The translations under genes and the position numbers were made by a program. A stretch of 64,000 bases of DNA from Cacajao melanocephalus (lineage: Eukaryota; Chordata; Mammalia; Primates; Pitheciidae), in contig CAUYLG010005341.1 of the NCBI GenBank assembly GCA_963573385.1, positions 1 through 64,000 of the forward strand, given 5' to 3'. The notes beneath the pieces were generated by a model that made no database searches, was not told the DNA's origin, and saw only the letters and a list, made by a program, of their open reading frames with translations. Positions 12,095 through 22,729 of the stretch are shown here, one piece after another. Numbering within the stretch: position 1 is the stretch's first letter; the number at the start of each line of letters is the position of its first letter.

Positions 12095-12705
12095 AATCAT
12101 AATACTGAACTCACAAATATTAATATTAATCCTGAATTTAAATGGATTAAATGCCCCAATTAAAGACACAGGCAAATTGAACAAAAAGTCAAAACCCATT
12201 GTTACGCTGTATCCGGATGTATCTCACAAGCATTGACACACAAAGACTCAAACCAAAAGGATGGAAGAAGATTCACCAGTCAAATGGAGAGTAAAAAAAA
12301 AAAAGGAGTTGCAATTTTTGTCTCTGACAAAATAGACTTTAACAGTAACAAAGACTAAAAGAAACAAAGGATATTACCTAATGGTAAAAGAATCAATGCA
12401 GCAACAGGAGTTAATGATCGTAAATATATATGCACAATATAGGAGCACCCAGATACATAAGTTCTAAATGCCTTATAAAGAGACTTGGACTCCCGCACAA
12501 TAATGGTGGGAAATCTTGACATCACATTGTTAATATTCGACGGATCGAGATAGAAAATTAATAGGGAATTTAGACTTGGAATAAGTAAACTTAGTGAGTA
12601 TCTATAGAATTCTTCATCCCAGGTCTCCAGAACATACAGTTTTCTCAGTATCATATTACACCTATTCTGAAAGTGACTAAATAATTGGAAGTAAATCACT
12701 CTTCA
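12095..12705 (+). pseudogene. L1 ORF2 5' fragment, broken (copy B)
   Basis: DNA matches the start of L1 ORF2 (endonuclease domain: equivalents of 'aaatggattaaatgccccaa', 'atatatatgcacaatatagg', 'cacccagatacataag', 'ttggaagtaaatcactctt'). It has several frameshifts and stops and no complete domain. It stops at the same place as in copy A. Confidence 0.8.
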
Positions 12706-12945
12706 GCATTTGCATAGCATTTCATAGACTTAAATGAAATATTGGTTGGCTGTTTGTTTGTTATTTTCTTCCCTTATTCCTTCCTGTCTCTGTTGTTAAG
12801 TGCAATTATCAGCGTAAAAGAGGTTTTTAATACCTATTCCTAGATTGTATTCCAGCCTGGGCAATAGAGAAAGAATTCTGTTCTCTCTCCCCCTTTTTTC
12901 TTTCTTCTTCTTTCTTTCTCTCAAAATGAAAAAAAAAAGAATATT
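12706..12945 (+). other. Non-L1 3' module of the chimeric element (copy B)
   Basis: Begins 'gcatagcatttcatag' directly after the ORF2 fragment and contains 'attggttggctg', 'ccttattccttcctgtctc' and 'gtaaaagaggtttttaatac'. It ends with an Alu-like 'attccagcctgggcaatag', a CT tract and AAAATGAAAAAAAAAA. Colinear with 1073-1350. Confidence 0.7.
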
Positions 12946-13465
12946 CAGTTAACTGATAAAGATTTTTATTCCCACAACTGCTAAACTCTGCAAGATCAGA
13001 AAAGAAGAAAATAAATTCTTAGATTTGAAAAGATTAAAACCAAGAAAAGATTACTTCAACTTTTACAAATATACTACAAGTCCATAGCCAAGACTTTCAT
13101 TTTAAACCTAATCTCAAAATTCAGAAAGCACAGACAAAGTGATTCAATTCAAACAACTGATGCAATTCTGACTCCCAAGGTTCCGCCTACGATTGACGCA
13201 AACCCCCTACTTACAGTAAATCACTTGAAACATATAGACAATGCTCATCTCCTCACATCACAAGATTCTATGACAGCTTGACATTTGGGTCTATAAGAAT
13301 ACACTTCCTCAAGGGGCAAAATTTATAACAAAACTGCTTTTATTAATGCGTAAGTTAAGTTAGAATTTTAAACTACTGTTAATTTATCTCTTTAAAAAAG
13401 TGAATAGCGTAAATGCTGGCATCCTATAGCTATAAATAAAATAGAACCTGTTCCTTCATGACCTG
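12946..13465. other. Single-copy AT-rich DNA, nothing recognised
   Basis: No family identified. A short CpG-containing patch lies at 13185-13202. Confidence 0.5.
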
Positions 13466-13469
13466 GTGC

Positions 13470-13588
13470 TGTTGTCTCTCATCTGCTATCCCACCCCACT
13501 TCAGATGGCATTTCTTGAGGACAAAGACATTGCCCTATCTATGTCTGCATATCTATCACTGGCATAATGCCTGACACCTGGAAAATAA
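13470..13588 (+). mobile_element. L2 LINE 3' fragment
   Basis: 'tgaggacaaagacattgccc', 'tatctatcactggcataatg' and 'cctgacacctgg' match the L2 3' end. An Alu is inserted at its 3' side. Confidence 0.6.
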
Positions 13589-13879
<291 letters not shown>

Positions 13880-14149
13880 AAGAACAAGCATTCTTTCATA
13901 GAAAACATTCATTTAAGTATTTGGTGAATATTACTAACCTTTTAAGATTGCACTTGTGCCACATCTAAGAATATGAAGACAAAAAGACACATTATTTTCT
14001 CTCACAGGCCCCTACAGAACAGTAAATTACATTGTTTTTGGGCTACAACGGAGGTACACAGTAGTACCTATGGAGGTGCAGGAAAAGAGCATCTGCCTCT
14101 CCTCAGGGAGACAATCTTTGAAGGGAAACTTGAATAAAAGAGCAGGGTA

Positions 14150-14418
14150 GGCCGGGCACAGTGGCTTGTGCCTGTAAGCCTAGCACTTTGGGAGGCCAAA
14201 GCAGGCTGATCGCTTGAGCCCAGAAATTCAAGACCACTGTGGCCAACATGGTGAAGCCCCGTTATCTACAAAAAACACAAAAATTAGCAGGCCACGATGG
14301 TATATGCCTACAGTCCATAGACTCAGGATGTTGAGGTTGCAGTGAACCATGATAATGCAACTGTACTCCAGCCTGGGCAGCAAAGTGAGACCCTGTCTCA
14401 AGAAAAAAATAAAATAAA
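14150..14418 (+). mobile_element. Alu (AluJ-like), slightly deleted right arm
   Basis: 'ggccgggcacagtggcttgt' to 'agtgagaccctgtctc' plus an A-rich tail. The right arm lacks a segment near 14325. Confidence 0.92.
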
Positions 14419-14427
14419 AGCAGGTGT

Positions 14428-14634
14428 TCCCAGCCTTGGAAACATTGCAAAACCCTGTCTCTACTGAAAATACAAAAAAGTAGCCAGGCATAGTGGTGCA
14501 GGCCTGCAGTCCCAGCCACTCTGGAGGCTGAAGTGGGAGAATCACCTGAGCCTAAGGAAGTTTAGGTTGCAGTGAGCTGTGACTGCACCACTGTACTCCA
14601 GCCTGAAGGACAGTGAGACCTTGTACTGAAACTA
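14428..14634 (+). mobile_element. Alu, 5'-truncated (AluJ-like)
   Basis: Starts inside the left arm ('cagccttggaaacattgcaa') and runs to 'cagtgagaccttgta'. It directly follows the previous Alu and immediately precedes an L1 3' end. Confidence 0.88.
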
Positions 14635-14639
14635 ATTGG

Positions 14640-14752
14640 TCCCAGGTTTAATATCTGAATGACGAATGATCCATACCCAAAACCCCCACAACACAAGGTT
14701 ACCTATATAACAAACCTACATATGTACTGCTGAATTTAAAAGTAAAAAAAAA
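14640..14752 (+). mobile_element. L1 3' tip (old primate type, L1PB/L1MA-like)
   Basis: 'ggtttaatatctgaatgacg', 'acctatataacaaacctaca' and 'atgtactgctgaatttaaa', then AAAAAAAAA, match the last about 110 bp of an L1 3'UTR. Confidence 0.75.
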
Positions 14753-15212
14753 GATCTGTGAACATATGTTTTAAAATATACATCAGATATAAATTTTAAT
14801 AATGAGAAATGTGGTAATGAGGATGAGGCCAACCCCTATCTGAATACTCGGAAACAAATTTTTTCACCAAGTAACTGCAACTAACAAATGCAGTATCATA
14901 AAAGTACACTATAAAACTATCAATATTACCCCTTCCTTTCAAATCACAAAGCAAATGTCTGTGTCTTTCTTATAAAATAGCAGATAGTCCCTTGTAGTAT
15001 TTGTTCTGTGATCCTTCTATTTTCAATAAACATATTTAGAAGAACAGCTTCTAAAACACTATAATGTAGAATTAGAAAAAAGAAACCAATGGAGGAAGGA
15101 CTATAATTAAATGAATTACAGAGAGAATTTTCCCTGAACCATGGAAAATCCTGAATCTGCAGATGGAAAGGGCATAAATTGCAATCAGGATCGATCAGAA
15201 ACACATACATAT

Positions 15213-15261
<49 letters not shown>

Positions 15262-16085
15262 TGCACACACATTCCTAGGAATATCTGGTTGGATTCCTGA
15301 AAAACAAACAAAAAAAAGAAACAGAGATAAAGATCTTTTAGTTGCAAGATAAAACAAGTAATTTTCAAAAAATTACTCTTCATCTGCAACAATGAAAGTT
15401 AGATGATGAGAGAAAAATATAGGTGAGATACGGACCGAACTGAAACTTAAAAGTTTATTACCCAGTCAAGATATCTCTCAAAGATTCAGAGATTTCAACA
15501 CTCAGTGAAACACCTTAGAAAATGAGAAAACACCTTAATCAAACAACAAATCACTCAGAATGAAAGAACAGAGGAATCCAGTTAAGAGAAGAAGGGAAAA
15601 GCAGACATATTAGTCAACAATGAACCTTACAATGCACACATACACACACGCTTTCTGATGTATGTGTACATATACATCATATACAAATGGGTATATACAT
15701 ACAAATATCCATGCATTATATACATATTAGACATATATTATGGATAATGACCTATTATCTGGACATTTGTAGTACGAACACTAATTTAAAATTACTGATA
15801 CACAGAAAAACTACCAAACTACCTCAAGGTAAATTTTATTCTTATTCTGAAACTAAATAACCTCAGCAAAACCCAGGAGTTGGATGGTGGGCAGTGGGGA
15901 GACAGTAGAGAGGAGAAAAATAAACCTACTCTAAAAGCTTCTTCTTAATGGAACTTGGGGGAAGAGTAATAATATAATCTTAAAAAGGAAATAATTGATA
16001 TTTTCTTTTAAAATAATAAAAAACCCATGAGTCTAATTTTACTAAGAGAAAAAGGAAGATAATAATGAAATGAAAAATTAGAGAA
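14753..16085. other. AT-rich DNA with a CA repeat; no gene
   Basis: No gene and no confident repeat family except the CA microsatellite. 15640-15745 is a diverged TA/TACA-rich stretch. Confidence 0.5.
15209..15272 (+). repeat. (CA)n microsatellite
   Basis: About 26 CA units, flanked by ATACATA and GCATGCACACACA. The cysteine/valine-rich minus-strand frames across it are artefacts. Confidence 0.97.
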
Positions 16086-16089
16086 CTCT

Positions 16090-18600
16090 CCAATTACAAG
16101 GTCAGCAAAAGACCACAAACAAAAACAATGTAAAATAAATATGATAAATCAAGAAAATCATATACATCATGGATTAAAGTAAATGTAAATGAATAAATTA
16201 TCCCATTAAATGAGAAAACCCTCACTCCCTCTATAAGAACCGTACTTATAAAAGGTGATTAAAAAATAAAAGGTTGAAAATGAATCAGCAGGCAAAGAAT
16301 TCCAAGAATCTCCAAGAAATAAAGCAGGAATGGAGGGGCAATATTAATATCAACAAGGTAGAATTAAGGGGAGAAGTGATAAACAGAATAAAGAGAGACA
16401 AAGTAAAACAAAATTATAATTTACAAAGAAGACCTAACAGATAAAAATCAAGCAACACTGTAGCTAAATATATAAAGCAAAAGCAATAAGGAATTAATTG
16501 CTACTGGGGTTTCTTTTTAGAGTGATGAAAATGTTGTAAAACTGATTGCAGTGATGGTTGTAAAACTTTGTGAATATATTAACAACCATTAAATTGTATA
16601 CTTTTATTGGGTAACTTGTATGGTATGTAAATCATATTTCAATAAAGCATTATATATTTTCAAAATTAAGAATGAAAGAATTCTATATAACTACAATTAC
16701 AGTAGGAAACATTAATACATGTCTCTCAGGACCAAGGTATCTAATGAATAAATCAGCTAACTCATAGAGAAATTAAATAAAATTATATACAACAGAACAA
16801 TGAAGATAAAAGAAAACCTTGATAAAAATAAAATTTTTGTGGAAAATTTTAATGTGTCCTTTTGAGAAACCAAAATATCAACAATAAAAAGCAAAATCAG
16901 ATAAATTAAATAAATGTTAATAAAGAACAAAAACTAATGAAAAGCTAAAGTCAGATAAATAAAATTTAATAGTAAAAGCAACAAACTTAAAACATATGTT
17001 TATGTACATATGTATCTATGTATATAAAATTACAAAAATTGCTCAAATACTTAACCACAAAAACCCCACAAAATATTTTAAAGATTTTGCAGATCTCATT
17101 TTTAATAACAATAAAAAATTAATAAACAGAAGTAACAAAAAGGTGGCATATATATTTGAAAGTTAAGCAATACATTCTCTTGGATTATAGAGAAAGTCAA
17201 AATTTGAATTATAACTTTTAGAAATCAATAAAAAGAAGCCTACATCATACATAATTCTGAGGTACAACAAAACTATACTCAAGGAAAATGTATGCCAGAA
17301 ATGTTTTCAGCAACAAAAATAAATAAGTAAATAAAGAGCTTCCAAATTAAGAAAACTGTAATGAGCTTAAGGAAAACAAAAAACTGAGAGTAGGAATTAA
17401 TAGATAAAAGCTGAAATTAAGAAATGAAAAAACTAAATTGGAATAAGAATACGTAAGCACATATTAAGACAAAATAAATAAATCAGAAAAGAACCATGCA
17501 ATTTTCTGTGAATAAAGGTGTAAATGAAATGGAAATGGTTAAGTATCTAGCAAAGTATAAATGACCAAAGTTGACCCAAGAAGAAATAGGCAACCTGAGT
17601 TCTGGCTGGCAATTAGAAATATATATATATATATATAATATATATATATATATATAATATATTATATATATAATATATATTTTATATATATATATATAAT
17701 TGTAACATTTTAAAAATATTTTCAGGCCACAGAAAAAAGTTAAAATCACTCAATTTCTTTATTAATCCCATATAACTTTATGTCAAAACCAGATATAGTA
17801 CACTAAAACCAACTTCTTATATTCGCTAAAATAGTAGCAAATAGAATCTAGCAATTTATGAAAGAATAATTCATCATGACCAAGTTGGATTTATATCAGA
17901 AATGAAACAGTAGTTCAGCAGTAGAAAATATATCAGCATAAATTATATTTATAAAATCAAACAAGAAAATAATATCAGTAGAATCTGAAAAGTCTGAGAT
18001 TCAACCATCTTATTAAGCATTTTGAATAAAATAGGGATATAAAGAAACTGTTCAAATATAATAAAAGCTCTTTTCCAAAAAACAGAAGCAGCTATTCCAA
18101 ATAGTGAAATATTAAAAACATTTCAACTAAAATCAGCAATTTGACAAGTATGGTTCCTATTATCATGTTTTCAATATTATCTTGGAGGTTCTAGAAAACA
18201 CTGTGAGATATGAAAATAATCAGTATACACATAGCAAAAAAGCATAAAATTATATCTTTTTGTTGAAGTAAATCTGTGTCTGTGAGAAGTTTTAATATAC
18301 CACAGAATAGTATTTCAATTCAAATGGGAAAGAATGGTTTACTTAATAAATGGCACTAGCCATCTGGAACACAATAAAATTAAATCCCATCTCATGCCTC
18401 AAACAAAATCAAATTCCAGATCAATTAAAATCTTAAAATGCAAAAGACAAAGCAATAAATATTTTAGAAGATCTAGGGGACTGTATGTATGCCTTAACCA
18501 AAACAAGCACACATATTAAAAAGATGTAAAAAGATATTTGATTTTATAGCATATAAAGCTAAAACTGTCAAAATAATGTAGAATGATTTTAATAAAATTA
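16090..18600 (+). mobile_element. Degenerate old L1M (ORF2 and 3' pieces)
   Basis: Scattered but ordered matches to L1M ORF2: 'ggggcaatattaatatcaac' (16333), 'caagaagaaataggcaacct' (17576), 'caaatagaatctagcaattt' (17838) and 'catgaccaagttggatttat' (17874). C-terminal ORF2-like sequence follows at 18310-18530. A separate L1 3' tip with 'aataaagc' lies at 16505-16655. No frame survives. Confidence 0.6.
17622..17700. repeat. (AT)n tract
   Basis: Almost pure TA/ATATAA repeat of about 80 bp, self-complementary and so able to form cruciforms. Tyr/Ile-rich frames across it are artefacts. Confidence 0.95.
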
Positions 18601-18689
18601 TGAGAGAGAGAGTGTATGTGTTGTGTGTATGTTCATAATGCATCTTCCCTGACATTCTGCTAGTCTCTCTATGCTAAATACCACTACTT

Positions 18690-19250
18690 TGTTTTAGGCC
18701 ACCATGATCAACAGTCTAGAATTATACCTCTTATCATATTGTTTCTCTGTAAAGCCCTCCCATGACTGTTGCTTTCTGACTAAAGTCCAAAATCAGCAAG
18801 GCTTGGTTTAGCTTTTACTTACTAGCCCATCCTTCTCTCTCTCAATCCCCCATTCCACATTTCTACACCAGTCATTATGAACGACTTTGAGTTTCCTGAA
18901 CATGCTCAACAATCTCTCTCTCATCTACAGGCTTCCGTACATGCTGGTTGTGTGTTTTGTTTTGTTTCCTAACTAGGATTCTATTCTCCTACCTACCCCA
19001 CTTAGTTAGTTCTCCACTTCACTTGTCTTGCGTATCTTCACACCAAAATTCCTTCAGAATGCTTTCCTTGACATTCCCAGACTGAGATAGACGGCTCTAC
19101 TTTTTAGGCTTCCAAAGCACCTTGTGGTTACTCCCATCCTAGTATTTCCTACACAGTAGCTGCTAATGTGTCCAATCCCTCAACCAGACTTAACCTCTTT
19201 GAGATAAGAGTAATGTCTTGTTTATTATTTACTTATTTCTTAATTTAAAA
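18690..19250 (+). mobile_element. L2 LINE 3' fragment, diverged
   Basis: 'ctaaagtccaaaatcagcaa', 'aattccttcagaatgctttc', 'gcaccttgtggttactccc' and 'gataagagtaatgtcttgtt' follow the L2 order. Confidence 0.65.
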
Positions 19251-19261
19251 ACAAAAATTAA

Positions 19262-19660
19262 AAAGGAACACCTCTCTCTGTCTCCATTCTGGGCACTGGG
19301 GATACAATGGTGATAAAAACAGAAATGGGCCTTACCCTTACTGAGCTATGTGATGGAATAATCCAATAATCATACACAGACCCCAACAACCGTACTAACA
19401 GATAAATGACAGTGGCTGTTTTGAGGATAAGGGGCAGAATGCTATGAGAGCACGTAACAGGGGCCTAATGTAATCTATTGGGTCAAAGATAGCTTCCCTT
19501 AAGAAGTAACGTATCTGAAGGGAAAGGAACTGTCAAGTAGGCAGCCAAGAAAGAAGTAGATAGACAGGGGAGGAAGAAAACCATTCCAGACTGAGCAAAC
19601 ATATTATCTAAGGTCCAGGAAGAGAAACTATGGAGTGTTAGCGAAACTAAATGAAGACCA
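19262..19660 (-). mobile_element. L2 LINE fragment, antisense
   Basis: 'tctgggcactggggatacaa', 'gggccttacccttactgagc', 'taacgtatctgaagggaaag' and 'accattccagactgagcaaa' match antisense L2. Confidence 0.6.
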
Positions 19661-19870
19661 CTATACTAACCCTAATTTCTGGTACCATGCCTTGTCTGTG
19701 GTGAATCTATAAAAGAATAAATCAATTAATGAATGAAAAATAAATATATCTGGGTGTGACTAATCATATGTCTGTGATAATATATGTAGTAGACATAAAT
19801 TCATATATGTGTGCATATGTGATTTTTTCCACTGCTATATTTTGTCCCCTTCAATATTCACTGGCAGGCC

Positions 19871-20022
<152 letters not shown>

Positions 20023-20037
20023 ACTGGCAGACCTTTT

Positions 20038-20735
20038 AACACTAACTTGGGCAAGTTATGCCAAATGACAAATTTAACAGGTGTGAATGCTTATTATCTC
20101 ACAAATTTTTGTTCTTTTGCCAAGGAAAAGCCACAGGTGTCGAGTACTAAGAAGTGGGCAGCTTCAGGGCAGCACATGTCTAATCAGGCAGCCTTCTCAG
20201 GCCTCTGTGCTATGCCTGCTATCAGATGCTGGCCACCTGGCAGGTGGCAAAAGGCTCATCAAATTCACCAGTCTTCCTTTCCCAGCACCCTGGAATATCG
20301 CCAGAGAAGACACAAAGCCAGCAGCAGCCCAGCAGCAGTGAGGTGCAGAGTCAAAGAATGAGCAGACATGAGCTAATTACAAAGAGGAGCTGCAGGAGCA
20401 CCTGCTTCAGCTCTGTGCCCACACCTGGCCCCTTCTCCTGGAATGCAATCTGCCACGCTGAAAATAGGGCAGTGGATCCTAAGCTTTGGAATCTCCCTGC
20501 AGATAAGTATTCTCATCATTTCTCACACCCATACATTTTACCAGTCTCTTACCTGCTGGTGAAGAAGGTGGAGGAGGAGATTACTGTGATATACATAGAT
20601 TCTGGCTTTTGCTGATAATGACCGGCCCTGTTCAAATTGGAGGCCACAAGAGAGGAAGCAGGAGAGCATGATTTCCACATGGATGGATCCTCAGAGGGCT
20701 TACTCAGAGCTGTTAATTAATGTCAATGCCTTTTT
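20038..20735. other. Single-copy DNA; no gene supported
   Basis: Open frames at 20087-20341 and 20226-20615 overlap in different frames and have no recognisable domains. No repeat family identified. Confidence 0.5.
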
Positions 20736-20750
20736 CATGGTCACATTTTT
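20736..20750. repeat. Target-site duplication, left copy (L1)
   Basis: catggtcacattttt, identical to 27103-27117. It fixes both ends of the L1 and shows insertion by target-primed reverse transcription. Confidence 0.93.
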
Positions 20751-21953
20751 TATTTCTTATAAAAAGAATGAAATACATGTGCAGAACGTGCAAGGTTTTT
20801 ACATCGGTATAGTGCGCCATGGTGGCTCGTGCACCTCTTTACCCATCCCTCCCCTCACCCTCCAAGAGGCCATGGTGTTGTTCCCCTCTCTGTGTCCATG
20901 TGTTCTCAATGTTCAACTCCCACTTATGAATAAGAATATATAGTGTTTGGTTTTCTGTTCTTGTGTTAGTTTGCTGAGAATGATAGCTTCCAGCTTCATC
21001 CATGTCCCTTGCAAAGGACATGATCTCATTCATTTTTATGGCTGCCTAGTATTCCATCGTGTATATGTACCACATTTTCTTTATCCAGTCTATCACTGAT
21101 GAATATTTTGGTTGGTTCCATGTCTTTGCTATTGTAAACAGTACTGCAAGAAACATATATGTTCATTTGTCTTTATAGTAGTATAATTCATACTCCAATA
21201 TATCCAATAATGGGATTACTGGGTCAAATGGTACTTCTGGTTCTAGATCCTTGAGGAATCGCCACACTGTCTTCCACAATGGTTGAACTAATTTACATTC
21301 CCAACAACAGTGTAAAAGTGTTCCTATTTCTCCACAGCCTCACTAGCATCTGCTCTTCCTAGACTTTTTAATAATTGCTATTCTAACTGGTGTGAGATGG
21401 TATCTCATTGTAGTTTTGATTTGCATTTCTCTGATGATCAGTGATGCTGAGCTTTTTTATGTTTGATGGCTGTGTGAATGTCTTCTTTTGAGAAGTGTGT
21501 GTTCATATCCTTTGCCCACTTTGTAATGGGTTTTTTGTTGTTGTTGTTGTTGTAAATATGTTTAAGTTCCTTGTAAATTCTGTATTAGATCATTGTCAGA
21601 AAATTACAAAAATCTTCTCCCATTCTGTAGGTTGCTTGTTCACTCTAATGATAGTTTCTTTTGCTGTGCAGAAGCTCTTTAGTTTAATTAGATCTCATTT
21701 GTCAATTTTGGCTGTTGTTGCCATTGCTTTTGGTCTTTTTGTCATGCAGTTTTTGCCCATGCCTATGTCCTGAATGGTATTGCTTAGGTTTTCTTCCAAG
21801 GTTTTTATGGTTTGGGGTTTTACATTTAAGTCTTTAGTCCATCTTAATTTTTATATAAGGTGTAAGAAAGGGGTCTAGTTTCAGCTTTCTGCATATGACT
21901 AGCCAGTTTTCCCAGCACCATTTAGAAAATGGAAGATCCTTTCCCCACTGCTT

Positions 21954-22006
21954 TTTTGTGGTTTTGTTTTTGTTTTTTGTTTTTTTGTTTTTTTTTTTTT
22001 TTTTGG
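21954..22006. repeat. T-rich expansion inside L1
   Basis: (TTTTTG)n-like run ending in an 18-T stretch, at a place where L1 normally has only a short T-rich stretch. Confidence 0.85.
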
Positions 22007-22454
22007 TCAGGTTTATCAAAGATCAGATGGTTGCAGAGGTGTGGTGTTATTTCTGAGGTCTCTTTGTTCTGCTCCATTGCTCTATACGTTTGTTTTGGTG
22101 TCAGTACTAAATCTATAAATTACTTTGGGCAGTATGGCCATTTTCATGATATTCATTCTTCCTATCCACGAGGATGGAATGTTTTTCCATTTGTTTGTGT
22201 CCTCTCTTAGTTCCTTGAGCAGTGGTTTGTAGTTCTCCTTGAAGAGTTCCTTCACATCCCTGTTATCTGATTCCTAGGTATTTTATTCTCTTTGTAGCAT
22301 TTGTGAATGGAACTTCATTCATGATTTCACTCTCTGCTTGCCTATTGTTGGCATAAAGGAATTACTGTGATTTTTGCACATAGACTTTCTATCCTGAGAC
22401 TTTGCTGAAGTTGCTTATCAGTTCAAGAAGTTTTTGGGCTGAGATTATGAGGAT

Positions 22455-22729
22455 TTTGTTTTGAGACACAGTCTTGCTCTGTTGCCCAGGCTGGTGCAAT
22501 CTTAGCTCACTCCACCTCCTGGGTTTGAGCAATTCCCCCTCCTCAGCCTCCCAAGCAGCTGAGACTACAATAAGCATGCACCACTATGCCTGGCTAATTT
22601 TTGTATTTTTAGTAGAGATGGGATTACACTATGTTAGCCAGGCTGGTCTAGAACTCCTGGCCTCAGGTGATCTGCCTGCCTCAGCCTCCCAAAGTGTGGG
22701 ATTACAGGTGTGAGCCACAGCACCCAGCT
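22455..22729 (-). mobile_element. Alu nested in the L1 ORF2
   Basis: 'gagacacagtcttgctctgt' to 'gtgagccacagcacccagct', antisense on the plus strand. It post-dates the L1. The L1 sequence continues on both sides. Confidence 0.93.

Larger units (their letters stand above)
10527..12945 (+). mobile_element. L1-derived chimeric retroelement, copy B (nearly complete)
   Basis: Runs from an L1-style start ('gatccaagatggctgac') through a short CpG-containing 5'UTR of about 480 bp, an intact ORF1, a spacer and about 610 bp of broken ORF2. At about 12705 it switches to the same non-L1 3' module as copy A, with an Alu-like tip (12843-12880), a CT tract and an A-tail. Total length is about 2.4 kb, against about 6 kb for L1. 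No convincing target-site duplication was found. ORF1-only L1 derivatives are known in mammals as HAL1 (half-L1); this one looks much younger than classical HAL1. Family assignment is inference. Confidence 0.75.

Noticed and set aside
10527..12945. Copy B as an ordinary L1 with a random internal deletion
   Set aside because: Copy A shares the same ORF2 breakpoint and the same non-L1 3' module, so a private deletion does not explain it.
15195..15392. Cys/Val repeat protein on the minus strand
   Set aside because: Translation of the CA microsatellite.
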